A DNA stretch of 64,000 nucleotides from Colias croceus (GCF_905220415.1 NC_059543.1:1116001-1180000), one strand, 5' to 3'. Shown: positions 23,701 to 38,700, counted from the first letter of the stretch. Numbers and translations are program-made. The notes: a model not told the origin generated them from the sequence alone.

Positions 23701-26700
23701 TTTAACTGCGAATAATTAAATTTTCGTCAGCGGCCGCCATCTTATCACATAAACACAGAGCTTGCAGCGCCTCTACCAATGATTAATGTAACTATTTTAC
23801 GATATGATCAAATAATTTTGATCATTTCATGAAAAAACCGCGCGTTTATTTGGCCATATCGTGAAACGATTTCTTATCATTGATCTGCTCAAGCCACATC
23901 ATGATGTGGCCAAACTAAATTGGCCAAACTAAATCATATCATGAAATGAGCAACTAACGATTTTGTTTCGATAATTCCTTGTAAGTAAATAGCAAGGATA
24001 ATAACCCCACGATTGCGAATATATTATCATTTTTGGATTGATTTACTTGGAAAATTTTATAGTACTTTTAAAGTGTCTTATTGAAGCTGGTGTAATGATG
24101 GAAGAAAAGAAGGTTAAAATAACAAAAAAATTATATTGTATAAAATATGGTTTTCAAACACAGGTTTACATTTAAACCATATAAATCTAATCATTAAAAT
24201 CTCAGTTCAAAAGTATTTACAGTACTGATCATTCTTCAATATTATGACAATTACAAAAAAATAAAAATAAAAACAATCAAAATCAGGGATTATCTTTATT
24301 TCTGACATTTTAGATACATCGGAACTTTCATTATGCTCTTCTTCATTTTCAATTTCCCTACTGCCATCACCTGTGCAAATCATTTCATCGATTTATTCAA
24401 TTCACCTTTAAAACAAAACTAAGAAGGGTATGTAATAGCAGCTCTATATAATTCCACACAGAGAGAACACGTGCAGTTACCACCACTATTTAAAGACGAC
24501 TGACGGATTTTTGAGTTTTTTGACTGACAGGCTACCGTCACCTACTGCCCGATTTGTTTTTGATTGTGTATGACCGTGAATTGACTTCTATTTCTTTTGA
24601 ACAAGGTGTAAAATGCAAGAGCATTGTTTATATTAGGGCTCTTACGATTCAATGATTCGAATGTTTTCGGAAATACGACAATTAGCGAAGATTTGCATGC
24701 GCATTATTAATTTTGGAGTACTGTACATACTATTACTTTTTTTAAAATCAGCAATTATTTAAAAATCCGCAAATCGTTTTACGGAATTAAATTGCATCGT
24801 AAATGTTGTTGTATTTTCAATATACTAGAGTAGCAACACTGCAAGCAAGATAGATAGATATATTATGTAATATCGTAATTACTTATTGATCTCAGCTTCT
24901 TGAAGGCCTTGGTGGCACTGAAAGTAATTCTTAGTTCCTTTTACATATAGATTCCTGTGTTTAATGTTTAAAATATATATAAAATATTAGTTTCGGTTAG
25001 TTTATTTTAATATGTTATGCTCTGTTTGTTTATTGTTTATTTTTTGTACGCTTTAAAAGTTTTTGTTTGTTTTTAGACCTTTTTTATTTTTCTTTGGTTG
25101 TTTTAATGTATTTTTTTTCTCATTTCTGTTACTCGTTTAATTGCAAGTATTGTTAGTGTCGTGTTTTATTTGTTTAATTTTGTTTTTGTTTTAATTTCGT
25201 TTTATTATTATTATTATTTTTTTGTATTTTGTAATGGTCAACTCCAAGTGTCATTAGGGGCCACTGAAAATCAGTGGCACGAATGGTTTTATTATCATTC
25301 GTGTCGAATACTGAGTTGGTCCCTTTTGTCAACATGAAAATGCCCAGTACTTTCCCACATTAAATGAATACATATTTTGATGATAGTTAATTAATTATCC
25401 ATACTAATATTATAAATGCGAAAGTAACTCTATCTGTCTGTCTGTTACTCAATCACGCCTTAACTGCTGAACCAATTTGCATGAAATTTGGTATAGAGAT
25501 ATTTTGATACCCGAGAAAGGACATAGGATAGGTTTTATCCCGGAAATCCTACGGGAACGGGTTTTTCTAAGAAAACGCGGGCGAAGCCGCGGGCGGAAAG
25601 CTAGGAATCAATAAAAATAGGAAATAAATTGAAGGTATCAAGTAAAGGTGTCAAGAGAATGCATGAGTGACAGCCGACAGTCGGTCCATATAGGTAGGTT
25701 CATATTATCATCACCACTACATAGTATAAAACAAAGTCGCTTTCTCTGTCCCTATTTCCCTATGTCCCTTTGTATGCTTAAATCTTTAAAACTACGCAAC
25801 GGATTTTGATGCGGTTTTTTTAATAGATAGAGTGATTCAAGAGGAAGGTTTTAGTATATAATTTATTAGGTTTTAGACAAAGCAGGCGAAGCCGCGGGCG
25901 GTAAGCTAGTTGATGATAAATTTAATGTGTGTATATGTGTGTGTGTGTGTTTATATTGTGTAATTATCTCATGCTCTGGTGTATTTGTGTTATGTTGACA
26001 ATAAACGTTTATATATTTATTTAATTAATATATGCAAGAGAGATAGATATATGTTTCAAAACAAAAACTTTTTCTTTTATTTATATTTATTCGGTATAAT
26101 TACGACTTAATAGTGATAAAATATCAATATGATCATTATAAATACATTATACAAATAGGAATTAACAATATCTCGAAAACGTGGCTAACTATTATTATCC
26201 ATACTATTATAAATGCGAAAGTAATTCTGTCTGTCTGTCTGTTACTCAATCACGCCTTAACTACTGAACCAATTTGCATGAAATTTGGTATAGAGATATT
26301 TTGATACCCGAGAAAGGACATAGGCTACTTTTTACCCCGGGACATGGGAAAGGTTTCATCACGGAAATCCCACGGGAACGGGAACTATGCGGGTTTTTCT
26401 TTGACTGCGCGGGCGAAGCCGCGGGCGGAAAACTAGTACATTTATTTCTCTAGAGAGAAGTGAAGTCCCATGTCCCCAAGTGGGGTAAGGGGCAGATGCG
26501 TTATACATCTGTTTCGCTGATCGATCCTTATTAGGGACAAGTAGGTGATCAGGCTTCTGTGTACTGCCAGACCGAGACATTGTTTTTTCTTCGTCTCCAC
26601 CGGGAATCGAACCCAGGACCCCTCGGTTCTACGCTCACGCGTGAACCATTGTACCAAGGAGGCGGTCAGAGAGAGAACATGGTATAATAGTTATAATATC

Positions 26701-29700
26701 TACAGAGAGAACATGTATTATAGTTTCTAGGTACATCAGTATTTTGTTATTTTAGAAGTTAAAACTAGCGCTACTAGAACTTTCTAAATGAACATAAAAG
26801 TACGAACCACTGAGCGTAAGGGTTAAAACTAATTTTAGTCCTGAGCCTAGAGTTCAATAATGTAATAACGAGACATAAAAATTTGTTGATTAATTAGAAT
26901 AGGAATTTCTCATTAATGAATAATGATTTTAAAATGATGTAAATGAACAATGAAAATCGTTTGTTTATAACATTAATCTTATTTAAATAGAGTTAAGTAC
27001 CGTTTTTAACTAAGTTTTTTTTAAACATTTCCAACACAGAAGGCATGATAAATTTTAAATACAATCCTACTAATACATATTATAAATGCGAAAGTTTGTG
27101 ATGATGGATGTTTGTTATTCTTTCACGCAAATATTACTGAACCGATTACAATGAAATTTGGTATGTAGGTCGCTGAAAATCCAAAATAAGACATATGCTT
27201 TTTATCCCGGAAATCCCACAGGAAAAAGAACTGCGGGTGCGGGTTTTTCTTTGAAAATGCGGGCGAAGCCGCGGGCGGACCGCTAGTTTTAAATAAATGT
27301 GCATACTACTAATATTATTAAAGTGAAAATTTTAACGATTGATGTTTGATACTCTTTCACAAAAAAACTACGGGACAGATTTGGATGATTTAGTTACTTG
27401 ATTATTCCCGCGGGTTCGTCTGTGAGTGAAACCGCGCGGCACACCGAGTTTAAAATAAATGAGTATATAATTATTGTTATTGTATTTTCAATATACGAGA
27501 GTAGCAACACTGCAAGCAATATTGCAAGAGAGATAGATATATGTGTCAAAACAAAAACTTGCACTTTTATTTCTATTTATTTGGTATAATTACGACTTAA
27601 TAGTGATAAATATGATCATTATAAATACAAATAGGAATTAACAATATCTCGAATACGTGGCTAACTATTATTATCCTTTTATGAATTCGAAAGCATTTTT
27701 ATATTGTAAACTAATTGATACTTATTACAGAACACCTCCGGGAAATAAAAACCAGCAACCTTCTGATTTAATTACTACTCCTGTAACACCTGCAAAGGTA
27801 AATATATTAACGCAGTTTTTATAAAAATTATTTAAATATAGTTAATATTATAGTAGAAAAAAGTAAAATCACGTACAAACTCATGAAATTATTGTATAAT
27901 CACCAATCCAAGTGTACAAAATTTGAATTAAATCTGTCCTTTTAGAATGGGCCCATGAGTCGTTTCCCGTTACATACAAACATACTAAAATTCTCAATAT
28001 AGTTCTGTGCTAAAATATATGGATGAACTTAATATGATTCCGTTAAATAATGTTTCTCAAGTGAGTTATTTTTTAGTCAAGTTTGTGATCTATCTTTATT
28101 TATTCTGTGTCACTAATTTATATTTTCTTTTTATTTTCAGAATACTTCGACCACTGAAAGAGATATGCAAAAGTGAGTGGTTCATAACAATTTATTGCAT
28201 CCTACTAATAAATGCGAAAGTTTGTGATGATGGATGTTTGTTATTCTTTCACGCAAATATTACTGAACCGATTACAATGAAATTTGGTATGTAGGTCGCT
28301 GAAAATCCAAAATAAGACATATGTTTTTTATCCCGGAAATCCCACAGGAAAAAGAACTGCGGGTGCGGGTTTTTCTTTGAAAATGCGGGCGAAGCCGCGG
28401 GCGGACCGCTAGTTTTAAATAAATGTGCATACTACTAATATTATTAAAGTGAAAATTTTAACGATTGATGTTTGATACTCTTTCACAAAAAAACTACGGG
28501 ACAGATTTGGATGATTTAGTTACTTGATTATTCCCGCGGGTTCGTCTGTGAGTGAAACCGCGCGGCACACCGAGTTTAAAATAAATGAGTATATAATTAT
28601 TGTTATTGTATTTTCAATATACGAGAGTAGCAACACTGCAAGCAATATTGCAAGAGAGATAGATATATGTGTCAAAACAAAAACTTGCACTTTTATTTCT
28701 ATTTATTTGGTATAATTACGACTTAATAGTGATAAATATGATCATTATAAATACAAATAGGAATTAACAATATCTCGAATACGTGGCTAACTATTATTAT
28801 CCTTTTATGAATTCGAAAGCATTTTTATATTGTAAACTAATTGATACTTATTACAGAACACCTCCGGGAAATAAAAACCAGCAACCTTCTGATTTAATTA
28901 CTACTCCTGTAACACCTGCAAAGGTAAATATATTAACGCAGTTTTTATAAAAATTATTTAAATATAGTTAATATTATAGTAGAAAAAAGTAAAATCACGT
29001 ACAAACTCATGAAATTATTGTATAATCACCAATCCAAGTGTACAAAATTTGAATTAAATCTGTCCTTTTAGAATGGGCCCATGAGTCGTTTCCCGTTACA
29101 TACAAACATACTAAAATTCTCAATATAGTTCTGTGCTAAAATATATGGATGAACTTAATATGATTCCGTTAAATAATGTTTCTCAAGTGAGTTATTTTTT
29201 AGTCAAGTTTGTGATCTATCTTTATTTATTCTGTGTCACTAATTTATATTTTTTTTTTATTTTCAGAATACTTCGACCACTGAAAGAGATATGCAAAAGT
29301 GAGTGGTTCATAACAATTTATTGCATCCTACTAATAAATGCGAAAGTTTGTGATGATGGATGTTTGTTATTCTTTCACGCAAATATTACTGAACCGATTA
29401 CAATGAAATTTGGTATGTAGGTCGCTGAAAATCCAAAATAAGACATATGTTTTTTATCCCGGAAATCCCACAGGAAAAAGAACTGCGGGTGCGGGTTTTT
29501 CTTTGAAAATGCGGGCGAAGCCGCGGGCGGACCGCTAGTTTTAAATAAATGTGCATACTACTAATATTATTAAAGTGAAAATTTTAACGATTGATGTTTG
29601 ATACTCTTTCACAAAAAAACTACGGGACAGATTTGGATGATTTAGTTACTTGATTATTCCCGCGGGTTCGTCTGTGAGTGAAACCGCGCGGCACACCGAG

Positions 29701-32700
29701 TTTAAAATAAATGAGTATATAATTATTGTTATTGTATTTTCAATATACGAGAGTAGCAACACTGCAAGCAATATTGCAAGAGAGATAGATATATGTGTCA
29801 AAACAAAAACTTGCACTTTTATTTCTATTTATTTGGTATAATTACGACTTAATAGTGATAAATATGATCATTATAAATACAAATAGGAATTAACAATATC
29901 TCGAATACGTGGCTAACTATTATTATCCTTTTATGAATTCGAAAGCATTTTTATATTGTAAACTAATTGATACTTATTACAGAACACCTCCGGGAAATGA
30001 AAACCAGCAACCTTCTGATTTAATTACTACTCCTGTAACACCTGCAAAGGTAAATATATTAACGCAGTTTTTATAAAAATTATTTAAATATAGTTAATAT
30101 TATAGTAGAAAAAAGTAAAATCACGTACAAACTCATGAAATTATTGTATAATCACCAATCCAAGTGTACAAAATTTGAATTAAATCTGTCCTTTTAGAAT
30201 GGGCCCATGAGTCGTTTCCCGTTACATACAAACATACTAAAATTCTCAATATAGTTCTGTGCTAAAATATATGGATGAACTTAATATGATTCCGTTAAAT
30301 AATGTTTCTCAAGTGAGTTATTTTTTAGTCAAGTTTGTGATCTATCTTTATTTATTCTGTGTCACTAATTTATATTTTTTTTTTATTTTCAGAATACTTC
30401 GACCACTGAAAGAGATATGCAAAAGTGAGTGGTTCATAACAATTTATTGCATCCTACTAATAAATGCGAAAGTTTGTGATGATGGATGTTTGTTATTCTT
30501 TCACGCAAATATTACTGAACCGATTACAATGAAATTTGGTATGTAGGTCGCTGAAAATCCAAAATAAGACATATGTTTTTTATCCCGGAAATCCCACAGG
30601 AAAAAGAACTGCGGGTGCGGGTTTTTCTTTGAAAATGCGGGCGAAGCCGCGGGCGGACTGCTAGTTTTAAATAAATGTGCATACTACTAATATTATTAAA
30701 GTGAAAATTTTAACGATTGATGTTTGATACTCTTTCACAAAAAAACTACGGGACAGATTTGGATGATTTAGTTACTTGATTATTCCCGCGGGTTCGTCTG
30801 TGAGTGAAACCGCGCGGCACACCGAGTTTAAAATAAATGAGTATATAATTATTGTTATTGTATTTTCAATATACGAGAGTAGCAACACTGCAAGCAATAT
30901 TGCAAGAGAGATAGATATATGTGTCAAAACAAAAACTTGCACTTTTATTTCTATTTATTTGGTATAATTACGACTTAATAGTGATAAATATGATCATTAT
31001 AAATACAAATAGGAATTAACAATATCTCGAATACGTGGCTAACTATTATTATCCTTTTATGAATTCGAAAGCATTTTTATATTGTAAACTAATTGATACT
31101 TATTACAGAACACCTCCGGGAAATGAAAACCAGCAACCTTCTGATTTAATTACTACTCCTGTAACACCTGCAAAGGTAAATATATTAACGCAGTTTTTAT
31201 AAAAATTATTTAAATATAGTTAATATTATAGTAGAAAAAAGTAAAATCACGTACAAACTCATGAAATTATTGTATAATCACCAATCCAAGTGTACAAAAT
31301 TTGAATTAAATCTGTCCTTTTAGAATGGGCCCATGAGTCGTTTCCCGTTACATACAAACATACTAAAATTCTCAATATAGTTCTGTGCTAAAATATATGG
31401 ATGAACTTAATATGATTCCGTTAAATAATGTTTCTCAAGTGAGTTATTTTTTAGTCAAGTTTGTGATCTATCTTTATTTATTCTGTGTCACTAATTTATA
31501 TTTTTTTTTTATTTTCAGAATACTTCGACCACTGAAAGAGATATGCAAAAGTGAGTGGTTCATAACAATTTATTGCATCCTACTAATAAATGCGAAAGTT
31601 TGTGATGATGGATGTTTGTTATTCTTTCACGCAAATATTACTGAACCGATTACAATGAAATTTGGTATGTAGGTCGCTGAAAATCCAAAATAAGACATAT
31701 GTTTTTTATCCCGGAAATCCCACAGGAAAAAGAACTGCGGGTGCGGGTTTTTCTTTGAAAATGCGGGCGAAGCCGCGGGCGGACCGCTAGTTTTAAATAA
31801 ATGTGCATACTACTAATATTATTAAAGTGAAAATTTTAACGATTGATGTTTGATACTCTTTCACAAAAAAACTACGGGACAGATTTGGATGATTTAGTTA
31901 CTTGATTATTCCCGCGGGTTCGTCTGTGAGTGAAACCGCGCGGCACACCGAGTTTAAAATAAATGAGTATATAATTATTGTTATTGTATTTTCAATATAC
32001 GAGAGTAGCAACACTGCAAGCAATATTGCAAGAGAGATAGATATATGTGTCAAAACAAAAACTTGCACTTTTATTTCTATTTATTTGGTATAATTACGAC
32101 TTAATAGTGATAAATATGATCATTATAAATACAAATAGGAATTAACAATATCTCGAATACGTGGCTAACTATTATTATCCTTTTATGAATTCGAAAGCAT
32201 TTTTATATTGTAAACTAATTGATACTTATTACAGAACACCTCCGGGAAATGAAAACCAGCAACCTTCTGATTTAATTACTACTCCTGTAACACCTGCAAA
32301 GGTAAATATATTAACGCAGTTTTTATAAAAATTATTTAAATATAGTTAATATTATAGTAGAAAAAAATCACGTACAAACTCATGAAATTATTGTATAATC
32401 ACCAATCCAAGTGTACAAAATTTGAATTAAATCTGTCCTTTTAGAATGGGCCCATGAGTCGTTTCCCGTTACATACAAACATACTAAAATTCTCAATATA
32501 GTTCTGTGCTAAAATACAGGGTGGCCCGTTTACAGTGGTCCAAAAATTTTTTTCAGGTTGAGAGCATCATGAGTAATCATTTAAAATAAACTTTAGTTAA
32601 GCGAAAACTTATGGTTTAGAAATTATGATTTTTTTTTTAAATAATCCGGAGTTTCAATGTTTTTGACACAAAACTACTCTGTTATGAAAACTACTGGACC

Positions 32701-35700
32701 GAATTGAATGAAATTTGGTATAGGTATAGCGCAATAACCTACCTATCGCGCTATAGGTTCATCTTGTGTAAATAATTACACTGCATTTTTTTATTTTAAC
32801 TTTTTCTGTAGTTTTTTTAATTTCTCGGCAAAATGTCGATTTTTCGAAAAAATCCTGTGAAAAAAAAAAATGTACCACTAACATTTTGCTGGTACTGCTA
32901 AAAACTTCCTTAACATAAGGTTATTCTTTACACAAAAAATCATAGTTGTCCTTCGATTGTAACATCTTCAAAAACAATGTCATGTGCATTAACACATGAA
33001 AATCGAAAAATTACGAAATTTACCATAATTCAATTTTAATCATTTGGAACGGCTAATTTTTGATTAAAGAACCATTTATTGCCATTAAAGTCGTTACAAA
33101 TCAGTATTCACATGGCTATAAAAGTTAAAATGAATGAAATAAAATTTTAACCTGCTAGCCAAGATAACTTTACTTTATTCTAATGTCAATTTATTGAGTT
33201 TTTTTTTGTTATTTAGTTTTAAGGTTTAAATCTTAATAAAAGGTTTGGAGAATCAATAAAACAATATAAATATTAATTAACATATTGTTTATTTTTTACA
33301 AAAGTTTTCGAAATGCCGTCCCGTCCGCCTTTCGCTAAACATAATCTGCATCTGCGTAAGAAATTTCTTCGCAGCCTATTAAATGGCTTCCGGCTTTCTT
33401 TAATGGCTGTTATAGCCATTTGAATTTATGCCTATAAATAACCATAAATTCATTATACATAGGTACATTTGTATACCAATTTATGGTATTAAACCATTTA
33501 TTACCGTAGGTTCATACCTATCCGTTTTTATTTTATTTGGGGATACATTAAGGAGATTGTGTACGCACGGGAGAGCACATCGGAACAAGAATTGGAGGAA
33601 AATTCAAGTGGCTATAACAGCCATTAAAGAAAGCCGGCAGCCATTTAATAGGCTGCGAAGAAATTTCTTACGCAGATGCAGATTATGTTTAGCGAAAGGC
33701 GGACGGCATTTCGAAAACCTTTTGTAAAAAATAAACAATATGTTAATTAATATTTATGTTGTTTTATTGATTCTCCAAACCTTTTATTAAGATTTAAACC
33801 TAAAAACTAAATAACAAAAAAAAACTCAATAAATTGACATTAGAATAAAGTAAAGTTATCTTGGCTGGCAGGTTAAAATTTTATTTCATTCATTTTAACT
33901 TTTATAGCCATGTGAGTACTGATTTGTATGACGACTTTTATGGCAATAATAATTAATGGTTCTTAATCAAAAATTGATCGATCCAAATGATTAAAATTGA
34001 ATTATGGTAAAATTCGTAATTTTTCAATTTTCATGTGTTAATGCACATGATATTGTTTTTGAAGATGTTAAAATCGAAGGACAACTATGATTTTTTGTGT
34101 AAAGAATAACCTTATGTTAAGGAAGTTTTTAGCAGTACCAGCAAAATGTTGGTGGTACATTTTTTTTTCACAGGATTTTTTCGAAAACTACAGAAAAAGT
34201 TAAAATAAAAAATGCAGTGTAATTATTTACACAAGATGAGCCTATAGCGCGATAGGTAGGTTATTGCGCTATACCTATACCAAATTTTATTCAATTCGGT
34301 TCAGTAGTTTTCATAACAGAGTAGTTTTGTGTCAAAAACATTGAAACTCCGGATTATTTAAAAAAAAATTCATAATTTCTAAACCATAAGTTTTCGATTA
34401 ACTAAAGTTTGTTTTAAATGATTACTCATGATGCTCTCAACCTGAAAAAAATTTTTGGACCACTGTAAACGGGTCACCCTGTATATGGATGAACTTAATA
34501 TGATCCCGTTAAATAATGTTTCTCAAGTGAGTTATTTTTTAGTCAAGTTTGTGATCTATCTTTATTTATTCTGTGTCACTAATTTATATTTTTTTTATTT
34601 TCAGAATACTCCGACCACTGAAAGAGAGATACAAAAGTGAGTGGTTCATAACAATTTATTGCATCCTACTAATAAATGCGAAAGTTTGTGATGATGGATG
34701 TTTGTTATTCTTTCACGCAAATATTACTGAACCGATTACAATGAAATTTGATATGTAGGTCGCTGAAAATCCAGAATGACATATTCTTTTTATCCCGGAA
34801 ATCCCACAGGAAAAAGAACTGCGGGTGCGGGTTTTTCTTTGAAAATACGGGCGAAGCCGCGGGCGGACCGCTAGTTTTAAATAAATGTGCATACTACTAA
34901 TATTATTAAAGTGAAAATTTTAACGATTGATGTTTGATACTCTTTCACAAAAAAACTACGGGACAGATTTGGATGATTTAGTTACTTGATTATTCCCGCG
35001 GGTTCGTCTGTGAGTGAAACCGCGCGGCACACCGAGTTTAAAATAAATGAGTATATTATTGTTATTGTATTTTCAATATACGAGAGTAGCAACACTGCAA
35101 GCAATATTGCAAGAGAGATAGATATAATATGTTTCAAAACAAAAACTTTTACTTTTATTTCTATTTATTCGGTATAATTACGACTTAATAGTGATAATTA
35201 ATATGATCATTATAAATACAAATAGGAATTAACAATATCTCGAATACGTGGCTAACTATTATTATCCTTTTATGAATTCGAAAGCATTTTTATATTGTAA
35301 ACTAATTGATACTTATTACAGAACACCTCCGGGAAATAAAAACCAGCAACCTTCTGATTTAATTACTACTCCTGTAACACCTGCAAAGGTAAATATATTA
35401 ACGCAGTTTTTATAAAAATTATTTAAATATAGTAACGCAGTTTTTATAAAAATTATTCAAATATAATATTATAGTAGAAAAAAGTAAAATCACGTACAAA
35501 CTCATGAAATTATTGTATAATCACCAATCCAAGTGTACAAAATTTGAATTAAATCTGTCCTTTTAAGATAATAATCTATATGGATGAACTTAATGAGAGT
35601 TTTTAAAATACTGTTTCTCAAGTGAGTTATTTTTTAGTCAAGTTTGTGATCGTACCTATACTTTATTTATTCTGTGTCACTAATTTATATTTCTATTAAT

Positions 35701-38700
35701 TTCAGAATATTCCGACCACTGAAGGAGAGATACATAAAAAGTGAGTGGTTCATAACAAGTTATTGAATCCTACTAATATTATAAATTCGAAAGTTTGCGA
35801 TGATGGATGTTTGTTATTCTTTCACGCAAATATTACTGAACCGATTACAATGAAATTTGATATGTAGGTCGCTGAAAATCCAAAATAAGACATATTCTTT
35901 TTATCCCGGAAATCCCACAGGAAAAAGATCTGCGGGTGCGGGTTTTTTTTTGAAAATGCGGGCGAAGCCGCGGGCGGATGTCTAGTATAAAATATATGAG
36001 TAATAATCAATTTTCTATATATATAAAAATGAAACCCGTTTCGCGTTGTCACGGCATCGCGTGTGAACGGCTGAACCGATTTAGATAATAATTTTTTTAT
36101 TATATTCCTCGATGTACGAGGATGGTTCTTATGTAGAGAAAACGTAAATATGTACCACGGGCGAAGCCGGGGCGGACCACTAGTTTTAAATAAATGTTTT
36201 TACTGTTCTGTGGTTATCGTATTTTCAATATACGAGAGTAGCAACACTGCAAGCAATATTGCAAGAGAGATAGATATATGTTTCAAAACAAAAACTTTTA
36301 CTTTTACTTCTATTTATTCGGTATAATTACGACTTAATAGTGATAAATATGATCATTATAAATACAAATAGGAATTAACAATATCTCGAATACGTGGCAC
36401 AACTAAAATTTTACCGATACCACCCGTGGTCATTCTCCTTTTGACTGGAAATCTTTAATCTAGTCGATAAATATTCTCCTAATTATAAATATACATAATT
36501 TAAATTTTTGTTTCATCGAAAAAACTATGAACGAAGTAATCCTGCAGTGGGATCTTAGACTATAATATGTTCCCAACATTTCTGATCCTATTGGTGGTTG
36601 CGTGATGCTTGAGCAACTGAGCAATTATTTCTTCTCAATGAATTGAATATCCAACACAAAATATTTTTGCAATGAGAACCTATAGTTTCTGCTATTCGAT
36701 CAAACAAACAAACTCTTCAGCTTAACTATTATCCTTTTATAAATTCAAAAGCATTATTATATTGTAAACTAATTGATACTTATTACAGGCCAAAAACACC
36801 TGCGGGAACTGAAAAACCAGAAAACCAGCCACCTCCTGATCCAACTACTCCTGAAACAACTACAAAGGTATATAAATATATTTACGCAGTTTTATAAACA
36901 TTATTTAAATATAGTTAATATTATAGTAGAAAAAAGTAAAATCACGTACAAACTCATGAAATTATTGTATAATCACCAATCCAAGTGTACAAAATTTGAA
37001 GTAAATCTGTCCTTTTAAAATAATAATATATATGGATGAACTTAATGAGAGTTTTTAAAATACTGTTTCTCAAGTGAGTTATTTTTTAGTCAAGTTTGTG
37101 ATCGTACCTATACTTTATTTATTCTGTGTCACTAATTTATATTTCTATTAATTTCAGAATATTCCGACCACTGAAGGAGAGATACATAAAAAGTGAGTGG
37201 TTCATAACAAGTTATTGCATCCTACTAATATTATAAATTCGAAAGTTTGTGATGATGGATGTTTGTTATTCTTTCACGCAAATATTACTGAACCGATTAC
37301 AATGAAATTTGATATGTAGGTCGCTGAAAATCCAGCATAAGACATATTCTTTTTATCCCGGAAATCCCACAGGAAAAAGAAGTGCGGGTGCGGGTTTTTC
37401 TTTGAAAATGCGGGCGAAGCCGCGGGCGGTTTTAAATAAATGTGCATACTACTAATATTATTAAAGTGAAAATTTTAACGATTGATGTTTGATACTCTTT
37501 CACAAAAAAACTACGGGACAGATTTGGATGATTTAGTTACTTGATTATTCCCGCGGGTTCGTCTGTGAGTGAAACCGCGCGGCACACCGAGTTTAAAATA
37601 AATGAGTATATAATTATTGTTATTGTATTTTCAATATACGAGAGTAGCAACACTGCAAGCAATATTGCAAGAGAGATAGATATAATACCTATGTTTCAAA
37701 ACAAAAACTTTTACTTTTATTTCTATTTATTCGGTATAATTACGACTTAATAGTGATAAATATGATCATTATAAATACAAATAGGAATTAACAATATCTC
37801 GAATACGTGGCACAACTAAAATTTTACCGATACTACCCGTGGTCATTCTCCTTTTGACTGGAAATCTAGTCGATATATATTCTCCTAATTATAAATACAC
37901 ATAATTTAAATTTTGGTTTCATCAAAAAAACTATGAACGAAGTAATCCTGCAGTGGTATCTTAGACTATAATATTTTCCCGACATTTCTGATCCTATTGG
38001 TGATTGTGTGATGCTTGAGCAACTGAGCAATTATTTCTTCTCAATGAATTGAATATCCAACACAAAATATTTTTGCAATGAGAATTGAGAACCTATAGTT
38101 TCTGCTATTCGATCAAACAAACAAACTCTTCAGCTTCACTATTATCCTTTTATAAATTCGAAAGCATTTTTATATTGTAAACTAATTGATACTTATTACA
38201 GGCCAACAACACCTTCGGGAAATGAACAAAACGGAACTGGAACAACTGCACAGGTAAATATATTTACGCACTTTCAAGTTTCTGTGTTCATGAGAAGTAC
38301 CCTGTAGGTTTTGAGTCTCATGCGAATGTCGTAATTGGCGAAAATTTTCAGCATTTACGGCTGTATCTTTTGATGCGTTGGCTTGTTTGTTTTTGACGTG
38401 ACAACGTCTTATAATTCGATAGAGCCGGATGCACGCACGAAAAAACATGACTCATGCGGCGTTACCTCGCTCTGAGGCGTTCCGTTAGGTTTGAAGTGCA
38501 AGCGAGAGCGCGGAACGAGCGACAAAGAAGCACAATCGGACGTTGTCACGTTCAACTATCGCCAGTAAACCGACTTTACAGACAACCAATTTTTTTACCA
38601 ACATCAAGGGACTTGAGTATTCGATATAAATTTCAGTTTAATACCAGAAACAAAAACATGACTAGGTCATTATGTGAAACAGTAAAATCAACAGCTTTTC

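Larger units (their letters stand above)
24811..26200 (+). repeat. Upstream remnant of the exon-module unit, split by insertions
   Basis: 24811-24868 matches the intronic unit block ...AGAGTAGCAACACTGCAAGC, and 26033-26197 matches the next part (GCAAGAGAGATAGATATATG ... CTCGAAAACGTGGCTAACTA). The 1.2 kb between them is foreign DNA with LINE-like and Helitron sequence. No A or B exon is preserved, so this is an abandoned unit 5' of the array. Confidence 0.6.
34482..38253 (+). repeat. Older, diverged units of the exon-module repeat
   Basis: These units carry B exons 34605-34636, 35706-35740 and 37158-37192, and A exons 35322-35388, 36789-36867 and 38202-38253. Spacing between A exons grows to 1,467 and 1,413 bp because of an extra block (about 36396-36720 and 37810-38130). 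Exon sequences diverge (NIPTTEGEIHKK; TPAGTEKPENQPPPDP) but phase and borders are kept. This argues that they are used. Confidence 0.75.

Noticed and set aside
27950..28080. Extra exon between A and B (AATGGGCCCATGAG... to TTTCTCAAG|TGAGTT)
   Set aside because: It has an acceptor-like TTTTAG and a donor-like end, but every frame has a stop. The older units lack the first part. A and B already join in phase without it.
27398..32093. Five identical 63-codon frames and four near-identical 95-codon frames in the array
   Set aside because: They recur only because the 1,126-bp unit recurs. They run across Helitron sequence and introns, and the true exons of the unit lie in other frames with splice borders.
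27065..32514. CRISPR-like or satellite array
   Set aside because: The repeat unit is 1,126 bp without spacers, contains splice-bordered exons in constant phase, and lies in a eukaryotic gene.
33428..33727. 99-codon ORF in the fold-back element as an independent gene
   Set aside because: Its C-terminal half is the transposase-like tail in the right arm and its N-terminal half is spacer sequence, so it is a chance fusion within a mobile element.
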